A stretch of DNA of 64,000 nucleotides from Pseudobutyrivibrio ruminis DSM 9787 (GTDB taxonomy: Bacteria; Bacillota; Clostridia; Lachnospirales; Lachnospiraceae), in NCBI RefSeq assembly GCF_900218035.1, contig NZ_OBMR01000004.1, positions 248,001-312,000 of the forward strand. The letters are read 5' to 3'. Below, piece by piece: positions 8,701 to 17,237 of the stretch (position 1 is the first letter of the stretch; each line of letters starts with the position of its first letter). A model generated the notes under the pieces. The model searched no databases, was not told the origin of the DNA, and was given only the letters and a program-made list of their open reading frames with translations. Both the position numbers and the translations under genes were made by a program.

Positions 8701-11150
8701 TCATAAGCATAACCTGTTGTTCTTCCCTCTGGGTCTGTTACTTTCATAAGTCTCATTAGAGGGTCGTAGTCATACTTTATGACACCGCCATTAGGCAGAA
8801 GTACTTTCTCCTGCTTTCCCATGGCATTATAAGTGATTTCTGTTACTCTTCCTGCCTCATCAACTACCTTTGATACTCTGCCCATGATGTTTATGTCATA
8901 GTTTTTAGTTGTTCCATCAGCCTCTTTTACTGATGTAACCTTTCCCATCTCATCATAGGTGTACTCTCTGGTGTTACCTAGGGCATCTATAGTTCTTGTG
9001 ATGCGGTCAGCATTATCGTATTCGTATTTAGTGATTGCCCCGTCTGCATTTTTTGTTGCTACTACACGGTTTAGATCGTCATAGCTATACTCTGTTACAA
9101 CGCCATCCGGATCCTTTATCGTATTTACGTTACTTCTATCATCGTATGTAAAGTAGGTTAGAGCTCCAGCAGCATTTCTTGTTTTTTCTAGATTTCCATC
9201 TCGATAGTAGAATCTATTTGTCTCATTAAGTGGATTTCTTATTTCAAAAAGCTTTCCATCAAGATCGTACTCATACTTATACTCTTCTCCCTTAACTCCC
9301 TTTACGGCCATAGGCTTTCCATCTGCTCTATAGGTAATGCTTGTTTTATTACCTAGGGCATCTACTATCTTTGTAAGATGGCCCTTATTGTCATAAGAAA
9401 ACCTGGTAGTATTTCCTCTTTTATCTGTAAAGCTTGTCTTTTGATTTCTCTTGTTATAGGTGTATCTTTCTTCACCATCATAGTATTTTGTTTTTGTATG
9501 ACGTCCCATGTCATCATGGCTATAAACCACCTGATTACCGTTTTGTTCTGTGGCAATAGTAGTCATCTTTTCATCATCATACTCATAAGTCATAGTAGTA
9601 TCATCAGGGAAACTTTGCTTTGTAGTACGATTTTCACTGTCATACTCATTTGTGATTGCTACTACTCCCTTAGGATTTATTACTTCCTTAATCCTGTTTT
9701 TACTATCGTATGTAAACTTTCTTGTAGCACCATCTACTTCTGTGATGCTTACAAGTCTTTTATCTTCATAGGCATAGGAAACAGACCTACCTGTCTGGTC
9801 GGTCACTTTTTCTATAAGTCCTTTATTTTCATCTTTTAAATATGTGAATGTGAGGCTGTTTTTATTCTTTGCCTCTACTTTTGAAAGAAGCCATTTACCG
9901 CTATCTGACTTCTCATAAGATAGAGATACGCTATCTCCATCATTATCTCCCATGGCAACAAGCTTGCCTAAAACATCAAATCTTTCATAGTCCCCATTAT
10001 CCTGTGTGATTACATAGCCATCTGTCAGTTTTTCTAAAATACCTGGTTCGCCATGCTCTTCCATGTATAAATGCTTCTTTTCATTTATACAAAAGAATGA
10101 ACCTTTACTTCCATCAGGATAATCTATTTTAATCTTCTTTGTTATTTCATCTTCGTATATACGTTTTTCAAAGCTATGAGTCCAGCCTAATCCTAATGAG
10201 CCCTCTTTAGTACTTTGTGCATTATAAAATCTTTTAAAGGTTAATGTATATCTACCACCAAGACTTACATCTTCATGTTCATTGATGTAGTTACCATTAC
10301 ACATGTTTACAGGGTCATATCTATACACTGCACATCTTGGCTTCTTTCCCTGTAAATAATCTTCCATGTCATCACAGAACTGGTTGTACTCTTCTAGTGC
10401 TTCACCTGTAAGCACATCTCTTGGTGTTACCCATGGAAGCTTTCCACCTGTGGCATCATAAGTACTGATATCGTAATACTTTCCATTTCCAAACCCAGCC
10501 ATAAATGTATCTAGGTTTGTTTTGATGGTATCAAAAATGGTCTTATAATCACTGCCACTTATGTCATCCTTATGGGCTTCATCAAAATCGTGAAGTGCCT
10601 GTTTTAATTCTGGAACTATACCTGATAAGCCATCATTACTTGTAATTTTTTCCAGTTCTTTATAGAAGTTTCTATAGTCTGGAACTGTAAATGTTCCTAC
10701 CTCCCAGCATGTCTGCTTTAACATCTCAGCCATAGCTTCTATGGTCTTACCATTTGATTCCAGGCAGTCTTCGTAGGAGATAAAATCTAGCATTATCTGA
10801 CGCAGTTGGGCTGTGCTTATTTTTGCAGTGGATGATGAATCTACAGTCTCACTAAAATCATCCATAAGGTTGTTCTGCAAATCCATAAGCTTTTGAATAT
10901 CATTTGTGATATCTACTAGAAGTGGCTTTTGTCTTTCTTCTATGAAATGTTTTGCACTATCAGCCTCTGGGCCTTTATGAGTTTCATCATTCGCAAATGC
11001 TTCAAATGATTTGATTAAATCATCTGACATTTCCAAGAAATCGTTATAAACCTTTTGGCAGTCATCAAAATAACTTCTTAATGCTGCAACATCCCACTCT
11101 ATATCTACTTCGCCTACTTCTATGTTCCCCTGTGCGTCTGCGTATGACAT
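5769..11150 (-). CDS. LXG-Rhs polymorphic toxin with amidase tip
   Basis: A 1,793-residue secreted polymorphic toxin. Residues about 1-240 form an alpha-helical LXG-like targeting domain for type VII secretion; about 265-340 a DUF6531-type entry to the Rhs shell (DPVNMCNGNYINEHEDVSLG); about 400-1480 dozens of YD repeats; and about 1490-1560 the Rhs core ending (GLKFAQARFYDASTGRFQSE). From about 1566 the tip resembles the putative amidase family Amidase_6, a papain-like fold: RDAVREYAKKYA, then NCANFVSQC with candidate nucleophile Cys1625, and VHHAAIVSD with His1743/1744. The predicted target is peptidoglycan or another amide bond outside the recipient's membrane. The ATG has a GGGAGAAG site. 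YukD and EssC lie directly upstream, and the immunity gene follows. The first ~1,520 codons are nearly identical to the second Rhs gene. Confidence 0.88.
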   Translation of the reverse strand: MSYADAQGNIEVGEVDIEWDVAALRSYFDDCQKVYNDFLEMSDDLIKSFEAFANDETHKGPEADSAKHFIEERQKPLLVDITNDIQKLMDLQNNLMDDFSETVDSSSTAKISTAQLRQIMLDFISYEDCLESNGKTIEAMAEMLKQTCWEVGTFTVPDYRNFYKELEKITSNDGLSGIVPELKQALHDFDEAHKDDISGSDYKTIFDTIKTNLDTFMAGFGNGKYYDISTYDATGGKLPWVTPRDVLTGEALEEYNQFCDDMEDYLQGKKPRCAVYRYDPVNMCNGNYINEHEDVSLGGRYTLTFKRFYNAQSTKEGSLGLGWTHSFEKRIYEDEITKKIKIDYPDGSKGSFFCINEKKHLYMEEHGEPGILEKLTDGYVITQDNGDYERFDVLGKLVAMGDNDGDSVSLSYEKSDSGKWLLSKVEAKNKNSLTFTYLKDENKGLIEKVTDQTGRSVSYAYEDKRLVSITEVDGATRKFTYDSKNRIKEVINPKGVVAITNEYDSENRTTKQSFPDDTTMTYEYDDEKMTTIATEQNGNQVVYSHDDMGRHTKTKYYDGEERYTYNKRNQKTSFTDKRGNTTRFSYDNKGHLTKIVDALGNKTSITYRADGKPMAVKGVKGEEYKYEYDLDGKLFEIRNPLNETNRFYYRDGNLEKTRNAAGALTYFTYDDRSNVNTIKDPDGVVTEYSYDDLNRVVATKNADGAITKYEYDNADRITRTIDALGNTREYTYDEMGKVTSVKEADGTTKNYDINIMGRVSKVVDEAGRVTEITYNAMGKQEKVLLPNGGVIKYDYDPLMRLMKVTDPEGRTTGYAYDRNGNVIEEYLGDVKVRSLDYDALNRVIKEVDALGHEKSYAYDESGNLIEMTDTLGNKYTREYDFLGRVTKETDPLGNETSYTYSRLGEIETITDAAGRVRRFEYTNAGKLNVIYFCGKIEQLLKYDNVGRVEARVFADGYKISYSYDVLSRVSKVEGSDGRTVEYEYDAMGRAAKVVDGRSTTLYTYTPTGRLKSVVDALGNETAYTYDALDNLQSVHRAEGRIVNTDSEYFPTVGKDGHVTIYSYNLSGQLTKVTDALGQEETYEYDQYGRLKTKTDRDNYATNYKYNDLGVVTEVGYVDGRSVEFSYNELNQLNEINDWLGKTTLESDILGRLTKVTDYQNRTVGYEYNSIGEKTKLTYPDGRVAIYNYDEEGKLSAVVGNGEETSYSYDEFGRLVNKSFANGVMQEYSYLPGGNLRSMESHDKEGVLDKYFYTYDNTGLISGINRKRRDLDAVSGQYDYKYDAIGRLTESSLNGKTKSAYEYDAFGNRAVLTEKDTTTAYKYDVLDRLVEAKELNNSQAIVKTYDYDKRGNQTKEFVDGLLQKTFTFDATNMLAKVTDVTKGELENQYNGLGFRVASTRPEEKIEYLCDLSRDYYNLLERTVNGEKESFIYDNNVISMSKAGSNYYYLQDELGSPMYMTGTDGIAVSSYAFDDFGRNIDPRTGKQRKHDYTTNGNIIQPFAFTGYQEDEVSGLKFAQARFYDASTGRFQSEDNVKGSVYRPYTMNIYSYCFGNAISFVDRNGNTPTECEESESHTYKYDRDAVREYAKKYAAPRQGESPTNEYIWSLLHPGFRNPMYMDGRTANCANFVSQCIAAGGVGYNDDWYHYRTEYKMYNQFGYAGSWYTYDYSLTWSVATKQYEYFSNPDNGYINTDKVEFSNNGVSQSDSGVITITSADGVKEAVGSANIQTGDLVYFINEDGKVHHAAIVSDVTNDDILYAGNTKRRFDQSLSDNLGPDGEYGVVVVRINDELER
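6544..11150 (-). repeat. 4.6-kb direct repeat, copy A (Rhs body)
   Basis: The DNA from the LXG start through the end of the Rhs core is near-identical to 18145-22748, with one 3-base length difference near the middle. The two copies are in the same orientation about 11.6 kb apart. Divergence begins right after the shared FQSEDNVKG coding segment, as expected for toxin-tip exchange by recombination. Confidence 0.9.
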
Positions 11151-11164
11151 AAGCTCTTCTCCCT

Positions 11165-11407
11165 TTACTGTGCAAAAATTGTAGTACCTGTTCTAATTCC
11201 AAGCTCAGAAATGGTCATGTCCCCTTTGATTAAAGCTATTGGGTTTTCTGAGCGCATATGAAAACCTTTCGCATTTACTTCATCTACACCTAAATCAAAA
11301 GCAACATTTAGTCCATGAAGCAATTCATCCGCTGTTATACTGGTTGGAATCTCTACGTCTATTGTTTTTCCTGCGTTATTAAACATTATGATAATTGTAT
11401 CTCGCAT
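11165..11407 (-). CDS. esaB: YukD/EsaB ubiquitin-like T7SS protein
   Basis: An 80-residue protein with the small ubiquitin-like fold of the YukD/EsaB family, an accessory or regulatory part of Firmicutes type VII secretion. Visible features are an opening beta strand (DTIIIMFNNAG), the hairpin IDVEIPTSITADELL with the following helix, and the closing strand pair with GDMTISELGIRTGTTIFAQ. The length matches the family (about 80). The ATG at 11407 is favoured over an upstream TTG because GGGTGA precedes it. It follows essC immediately and precedes the amidase Rhs gene. Confidence 0.85.
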   Translation of the reverse strand: MRDTIIIMFNNAGKTIDVEIPTSITADELLHGLNVAFDLGVDEVNAKGFHMRSENPIALIKGDMTISELGIRTGTTIFAQ

Positions 11408-11419
11408 TTTTTCACCCAA

Positions 11420-14400
11420 TTATTCCATAGTTTTTAATCTTATAATCTTGCCCTCTTTAGTGTAATATGCATCGCCTTTTGCATTTTCTTTTTTAATCTG
11501 CCTGATAGCTTGTGCTGGAATATTTACAAGCTTGATATTTTTCAAATCCTCGAAGAATAGCATGTTTCCTCTGTTTCTTACATCTAATAGGATTTGATTC
11601 GATCCTGCAGCCAATGCAATATTTGGCAAATTTGTAAAGATAAAACTTATTTTGCAGTTTGCATATGCACTTATTATCTGCAAATATTCTTGCTTTAGTT
11701 CAGCATGACTATTAATTACGTCTGCAACCTTTGGATCATTGAATACCACTACTTTCAATGGTTCATTCTCAAGACTTTCATTTCTTTCAAGTATCTCTTT
11801 ACGATTAATTGCTGTTTGACGCAATGATTCCATGATATCAACTAATTCCATAGAATTATCTGTGTAGTCATGGATGGCTAATGTATCACATATCGCCTTC
11901 AAAGATCCCTTTGCATCATCTATAACAGTCAGCTTTATTGCATTGCTTCCTGCTTCTGTTGCCATCTTTTTAAGTATGTATCTAACATATGAATCACGTC
12001 CAAGCTCATCTCTACCATAGATTCCAGTTACAACATTTTCCAAAATATTGTTATATACTGGCTCTACATTTGAGTATGCCAAACCTACAACCAAATTGTA
12101 GTCCTTGATTTTTGTTGAACCGAATCTGCTGCTCCAATACTCATCATTAAGTGTTGGAGGGATAAACTTAACGGCTTCAGCTGTACTTTCACCATACTTA
12201 TCATTACAAGCCTGAATAAACTCATTAATCTTTGATAAACGTTCGACCTCTTTACCCATTGAAAATGCCAAGTATGTTTGGAATTCCATGACTTCATTAT
12301 CAATTTTGATAAGACCTCTACCTGGATTTTCATCAGGCTGCATTTTGCATCTATCAAGTAATTCAGAATACTGGCCTCGCTCGTTGCAGTTCATTGCTAT
12401 CTTTGTCGAGAAGTTGGTTAGAAGTTTGTATCCTATTCCTGACATCTGCTGATTTGTTACAACTATAGAAATACCCAGTGCAACTCCATCTCGACATATT
12501 TTTATGAACTGAGCTTCTATTTCAGGGTAAGTCTCTCTAAAAGCGGTGTAATTTTCAAGGAATACTACGATTTGTGGTAAATCCTTATTTCCAGCTTCTT
12601 TATAAGCTCCAAAAGAACTTAATCCTATTGTGGAAAGAATTTCACGTCGTTCATCTATCTTCTTTTGCAACATTTCGATAAAGTTCTTTAGCTTTTCATC
12701 TTCCGCTAAAGTTACTACTGCACCAACATGATTTAGCTTTGAAAAAGCCTTTAGTGCCATCGATGCAAAATCTAATATATAAATATTTACCTCTGATGGA
12801 GAATACTGACTAGCCAATCCATAGATGAGGTTTTGAACTAGATATGTTTTACCTGCCAATGAGGCACCAAGTATAAACACATGGCTTTGTGTTAAATTCA
12901 AAATAAGCTCATTCTGAGACTGCCTTGCTGGGTCATCGTATATACCAACTGGTAAAGCAACATCACTTCCTTCAACTTTTATCTTAGAAGGATATTCAAT
13001 GATTTCTGCAAGAGGTGGTAAACAGATTTCCTGTAGTTTCTTAATCTTTTCTTCCTTGCAGTATTCATCAATATATTTAACAATTGCATCTAATTCAGTA
13101 ACAGTATTATCATTTTGCTCAGGTTTCTGAGAATAAACTACTGTTTTGCGTCCTGCTAAATCAACCTTTGAAATTTCAAACTTCTTGATGGCTTTCACTT
13201 TGCCATCTGAAATATAGGCCCCACTATATGCAGACTGAAACAGTTCAAAGATTTCATTATTACCTACTTGGAGATATGCTCTACCTGGCTCTCTGATTTC
13301 TGCAGCAAGTGGTGACTTCAATACTTCATTACTATCTGATTTATCTTGAACTTTCAGACATAGCTTAAACTTTGAATTACTCCAAATCTGGTCATTTACA
13401 ACACCTGCTGGCTTCTGGGTTGCCAGTATCAGATGCACACCCAAGCTTCGTCCTATACGTGCAGCACTTATAAGTTCCTTCATAAATTCCGGCTGCTCGC
13501 TCTTAAGCTCTGCAAACTCATCTACTATCAATATCAAATGTGGTAATGGTGTTGGTGTAACTCCTTCTTTGAATAGTTTTATATAATCATCAATCCTATT
13601 CACATCATATTGTGCAAAAAGTTCCTGTCTTTTTATTAACTCAGCCTTAATAGACATCAATGATCTATTAATTTGCTTACCATCAATATTGGTGATTGCT
13701 CCATTTAAGTGTGGCAAGCTTCTGAACTGATTTGCCATACCACCACCTTTAAAATCGATGATAATAAAACTAACTTCGTATGGATGAAACAATGTGGCCA
13801 TTGAAAGAATATATGTCTGCAAAATTTCAGATTTACCTGAACCTGTTGTACCTGCAACAAGTCCATGTGGACCATGATACTTTTCATGTATATCAAGATA
13901 TACCACTTCACCACCCGACTTTACGCCTAATGGTGCTGCCATACTACTATAGACTTTTGATTCATTCCATCTATCTTCAAGAGATATATCCTCTACCTTC
14001 TTTACATCAAGCAACTCATACAGTGAGATATTCTTTCTTAAGTCACTTTCCAATGTTGGTTCTTTGATATATATAGGTGCAAGCTTATTAGAACATTGCT
14101 CTGCAACTTCTTTACTAATATGGGTATATGTAAAGTCTTGTAATTCTGTGCCATCTGATAAATCTTGTATGAAACCTTGGAAATTGTCATCATCCAAAAA
14201 TACACCCAGCTCACAAGCTTTATTCAAAAATTCCTCTTTCTCCTCAAAGAAAAGAAATGTAAATCCAAGACTTCTAGCGACCTCAAAATATTTGCTAACT
14301 GGATGATCTGATAAACGTTCTGAACGAAACGCAAATACGATATAGTCCGGCAGTTCTTCTATCTGCTCTTTTTTTAATCCCTCTCGTTTAGATATTTCCG

Positions 14401-15670
14401 AATATAGATTACCTAATACGCTTTTAGCACTTTCGTCATCATACATTACATTGCGCATACCTGTATTTTCATCAAATGTATTAGGTAACCATCTAACCCA
14501 TTCTAAGTATGGTGCATAGACTTCATCTAATAGAAAAATCATTTTTACATCTGTAAATGATTCTTGACCAGCTATAGTCAAAATCACATTTTTCATCATG
14601 TGATATAGTTTTGTTCTATTTCCAATGAAACCTATTGCATTGACCTTTCCAATAGGTAATGTTACCGGCATATCGGCAATATACTCATACTTATCATGAA
14701 GATATTCAGGATAGTCTATCAAATCATCATATACATGCAGATACTCCTGTTTTTTATACTCTACTTGAAGCTGGGATTTTACATTTCCTGTACCAATTCG
14801 AACATCCAAGTAGTCCTCATGAGATTTTTGTTTTTCAAAAAGATTAGGTGAAAAAGACTGAATCCTATCAATTGTTTCTTCTATTGATGGGTTTCGCTTA
14901 GTCATTATAAGTTTTTCTTCTGCTCTGGCTTTCTGTATATCTGCTTCCTTCTTTTCTATATAAGCAGCATATTTTTTTACTCTTTCTTTTGTCTTCTTCT
15001 TATAATCTTTGCCGTTATCGAAGTATGTCCATACAGACATGGCTGCGCCTACAAGCATTGTTGCAGCAAAATAAATGATGTACATAATACCGCCGCGCAT
15101 CATTCTACTTCTTATAAATATCATCAATAAAAATGACACTACAACCGGTGTTAATGTCATCAATAAATTTCTCTTTGGCTCTTGTGGCGGTGTTTCCGGA
15201 TTTAACACTTCCAGTTTTTCATCAGGGAGTTCATAAAGATATCTAGCATTTCTGTAGAATTCAGGATACACCATCGCTTTTCCTGACTCTGACAGATCTT
15301 TATTAGGAAACTGTGTTTTGATTCTATAGACCATTGATGTTTTGATGGTATATTCCTCAAAGAAAAAGGACACATTCCCGACAGTCAAAAAGCTATTTAT
15401 TTTAAACGCATTTACACCTGATTCTGCTTCTACACCATTGATATAGTATTTAAAACTATCGCTCTCGCAGCTAGCTTCAAAACCATCTTTTGTTCTTTGA
15501 ATTCTTATCTCTACACATGATTCTTCATCACATAAAAAAGAAATATCACTTCTAGAGGTATTACCTATGACAAACTCATTTCTACCCACTGTACTGATTT
15601 CCATGTCATAGATTACCTTTGCATTTCTTATTCTTCTGCCTTCTGTATTATTTGTTATTCCCGCTTCCAA
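11420..15670 (-). CDS. essC: EssC, type VII secretion FtsK/SpoIIIE ATPase
   Basis: The motor ATPase of a T7SSb-type system, 1,416 residues, close to the usual EssC length. An N-terminal FHA-like region (about 1-115) is followed by two membrane helices (about 168-212). Three ATPase modules come next. D1 has an intact Walker A (GTTGSGKSE, about 602-610) and Walker B (LILIVDEFAEL). D2 has GASLAGKT (about 934) but a weak Walker B (IVVFLENY). D3 (about 1217, IYGRDELGRDS) lacks the P-loop lysine. The start is a TTG; the same start region exists as a broken copy at 1694-1828. It sits among the effector genes and not with the other machine genes, which is unusual. Confidence 0.95.
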   Translation of the reverse strand: MEAGITNNTEGRRIRNAKVIYDMEISTVGRNEFVIGNTSRSDISFLCDEESCVEIRIQRTKDGFEASCESDSFKYYINGVEAESGVNAFKINSFLTVGNVSFFFEEYTIKTSMVYRIKTQFPNKDLSESGKAMVYPEFYRNARYLYELPDEKLEVLNPETPPQEPKRNLLMTLTPVVVSFLLMIFIRSRMMRGGIMYIIYFAATMLVGAAMSVWTYFDNGKDYKKKTKERVKKYAAYIEKKEADIQKARAEEKLIMTKRNPSIEETIDRIQSFSPNLFEKQKSHEDYLDVRIGTGNVKSQLQVEYKKQEYLHVYDDLIDYPEYLHDKYEYIADMPVTLPIGKVNAIGFIGNRTKLYHMMKNVILTIAGQESFTDVKMIFLLDEVYAPYLEWVRWLPNTFDENTGMRNVMYDDESAKSVLGNLYSEISKREGLKKEQIEELPDYIVFAFRSERLSDHPVSKYFEVARSLGFTFLFFEEKEEFLNKACELGVFLDDDNFQGFIQDLSDGTELQDFTYTHISKEVAEQCSNKLAPIYIKEPTLESDLRKNISLYELLDVKKVEDISLEDRWNESKVYSSMAAPLGVKSGGEVVYLDIHEKYHGPHGLVAGTTGSGKSEILQTYILSMATLFHPYEVSFIIIDFKGGGMANQFRSLPHLNGAITNIDGKQINRSLMSIKAELIKRQELFAQYDVNRIDDYIKLFKEGVTPTPLPHLILIVDEFAELKSEQPEFMKELISAARIGRSLGVHLILATQKPAGVVNDQIWSNSKFKLCLKVQDKSDSNEVLKSPLAAEIREPGRAYLQVGNNEIFELFQSAYSGAYISDGKVKAIKKFEISKVDLAGRKTVVYSQKPEQNDNTVTELDAIVKYIDEYCKEEKIKKLQEICLPPLAEIIEYPSKIKVEGSDVALPVGIYDDPARQSQNELILNLTQSHVFILGASLAGKTYLVQNLIYGLASQYSPSEVNIYILDFASMALKAFSKLNHVGAVVTLAEDEKLKNFIEMLQKKIDERREILSTIGLSSFGAYKEAGNKDLPQIVVFLENYTAFRETYPEIEAQFIKICRDGVALGISIVVTNQQMSGIGYKLLTNFSTKIAMNCNERGQYSELLDRCKMQPDENPGRGLIKIDNEVMEFQTYLAFSMGKEVERLSKINEFIQACNDKYGESTAEAVKFIPPTLNDEYWSSRFGSTKIKDYNLVVGLAYSNVEPVYNNILENVVTGIYGRDELGRDSYVRYILKKMATEAGSNAIKLTVIDDAKGSLKAICDTLAIHDYTDNSMELVDIMESLRQTAINRKEILERNESLENEPLKVVVFNDPKVADVINSHAELKQEYLQIISAYANCKISFIFTNLPNIALAAGSNQILLDVRNRGNMLFFEDLKNIKLVNIPAQAIRQIKKENAKGDAYYTKEGKIIRLKTME

Positions 15671-15689
15671 TCTTTATTCTCCGTTTAAC

Positions 15690-16532
15690 TTAATTTTTAG
15701 TAATTATGTTTTTTATTATTGTAAATGGTAACAAAATTACATTTTTTATACCTATAAAAAAAATTACTGCCAAAGTCCATGGATAGAATACAATTGATAA
15801 TATTTTCCATACTATCTCTTTTCTTTTAAACCAAGCAATAAACTCACCTACTCCAGCCGAAACGAATAAGAATAACACAATCCCGCTCAAAAAAATAAGT
15901 AAAAAATTATTCACAGTCACATCATACGTAGGTGAATTGTATATATACATCAATGCTATTAAGAGTGACAATACTATACCAACTCCAAATGTTAGCTTAA
16001 ACAACTTTGAACAAAATACGTTTTCGTAATTATTCAATTCTTTATGACTTTTATTCTTTTTTACTATAGCTTTAATCTCATTCAAATCGTCTTTTTGAAG
16101 AGTTGAATTATCTAAAAAAGCCATACCTCCACCATTAAAGTGAAAGAATGAATATTGTTTTACTATAAGAAAAGACTGAATATCTGCAAGCTTATACTCG
16201 CTGGTATCCTTTAACGCATTTCCATTATATATTTCAAATAATATATTTTTTTTATCAATCGTATATAAATATCTGAATTCCCTATCACCAAATATTTTAT
16301 GTGCTTTTCTTCCAGCGACAATCGCCCTAAAAATAATCACCACTGTTGCTATTAATATAACCAGCATTGGAATAATAAGTTCGTAATTTCCTGCAAAAAC
16401 TCCCACAACTAAATTACAGAAAAAAACAATATCAACAACAAAAAAACATCTAGAATTATGATTCCCCCATAACTCTTCCTCTATTGTCATTGTTTTTATT
16501 TTCTCTCTATTTATAATAAATTCGCCAGTCAT
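15690..16532 (-). CDS. Four-helix membrane protein, possible orphan immunity protein
   Basis: A 280-residue protein of unknown family. Two N-terminal membrane helices (about residues 30-70) lead into a cytoplasmic stretch of strands and helices (about 85-165), then two or three C-terminal membrane helices (about 175-275). It lies between an Rhs remnant (16545-16754) and essC, the place where an immunity gene to the lost Rhs tip would be. Base composition is more AT-rich than the Rhs genes. The immunity role is inferred from position only. Confidence 0.5.
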   Translation of the reverse strand: MTGEFIINREKIKTMTIEEELWGNHNSRCFFVVDIVFFCNLVVGVFAGNYELIIPMLVILIATVVIIFRAIVAGRKAHKIFGDREFRYLYTIDKKNILFEIYNGNALKDTSEYKLADIQSFLIVKQYSFFHFNGGGMAFLDNSTLQKDDLNEIKAIVKKNKSHKELNNYENVFCSKLFKLTFGVGIVLSLLIALMYIYNSPTYDVTVNNFLLIFLSGIVLFLFVSAGVGEFIAWFKRKEIVWKILSIVFYPWTLAVIFFIGIKNVILLPFTIIKNIITKN

Positions 16533-16544
16533 TATTAATATCCT

Positions 16545-16754
16545 TTACTCAAATGTACATAGTTGTTTTGCTATATTTCCTCGTTTATCATACTCGTATG
16601 ACATGGCCTTTGAATCATGCATCTCAAGACTTCTAAGATAACCACCTGAAAGACATGACATTACTTCTTTATTAGCATTTGGAAGTATCTTTTCTGATAA
16701 TCTATTAAACTCATCATATATATAGCTTGTTTTATCTGCTCCACTAATCAGCAA
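16545..16754 (-). pseudogene. Rhs gene remnant
   Basis: A 69-codon open stretch that matches two separated parts of the intact Rhs proteins. SYIYDEFNRLSEKILPNAN and SGGYLRSLEMHD correspond to SYSYDEFGRLVNKSFANG and PGGNLRSMESHD of the shell, and it then jumps to SYEYDKRGNIAKQL, which corresponds to TYDYDKRGNQTKEF some 100 residues later. It therefore carries an internal deletion and lacks both ends. It is a leftover of a third Rhs gene or of a displaced end. Confidence 0.8.
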
Positions 16755-16761
16755 TAATAAC

Positions 16762-17226
16762 TTAATTATCTTTAGATTCTGTTATTTTCTCGATAACTGC
16801 ATATTCTGAATTAGGTAGATACGTAACTTTAACTATATCTCCCTCCTCTATTTCTCCCACTGTTTTAAGAACATTCAACTCATACTCGTCATCGTTATAT
16901 GAAACTATTATTGTTTTAAATAGCCCCAATAACCCACCATCAGTAACTTCTTGAACAACAACTGCATCATTAATTACAACATAGCTATTGCGCTTGATAT
17001 ACGGTATATCTCTAAACATTGGCAATGCAACAACCCCTAAATATAACACTACACTTATAGGTATTAACAATTTATTCACAATGAGTCTATATTTATTATT
17101 TTTTAATGATTCAAACTGTTTCCAATATTCTTTATTTATAGTAAAAAAAATGGCAATAAAAATACCTATAATCAACATGAGTATAATTTGATACAATTTT
17201 TTATTAAATATAATATTATAATTCAT
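16762..17226 (-). CDS. Candidate membrane immunity protein for second Rhs toxin
   Basis: A 154-residue protein. Two membrane helices (about residues 10-30 and 50-72) are followed by a soluble C-terminal domain with VVQEVTDGGLLGLFKTIIV and VKVTYLPNSEYAVIEKI. The ATG at 17226 has a strong AGAGGAAA site and lies 11 bases after the Rhs stop; a longer reading would overlap the toxin gene. Position and membrane location suit an immunity protein against a membrane-acting toxin. A paralogue without a toxin is encoded at 1840-2295. Family not recognised. Confidence 0.6.
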   Translation of the reverse strand: MNYNIIFNKKLYQIILMLIIGIFIAIFFTINKEYWKQFESLKNNKYRLIVNKLLIPISVVLYLGVVALPMFRDIPYIKRNSYVVINDAVVVQEVTDGGLLGLFKTIIVSYNDDEYELNVLKTVGEIEEGDIVKVTYLPNSEYAVIEKITESKDN

Positions 17227-17237
17227 AACTTTCCTCT

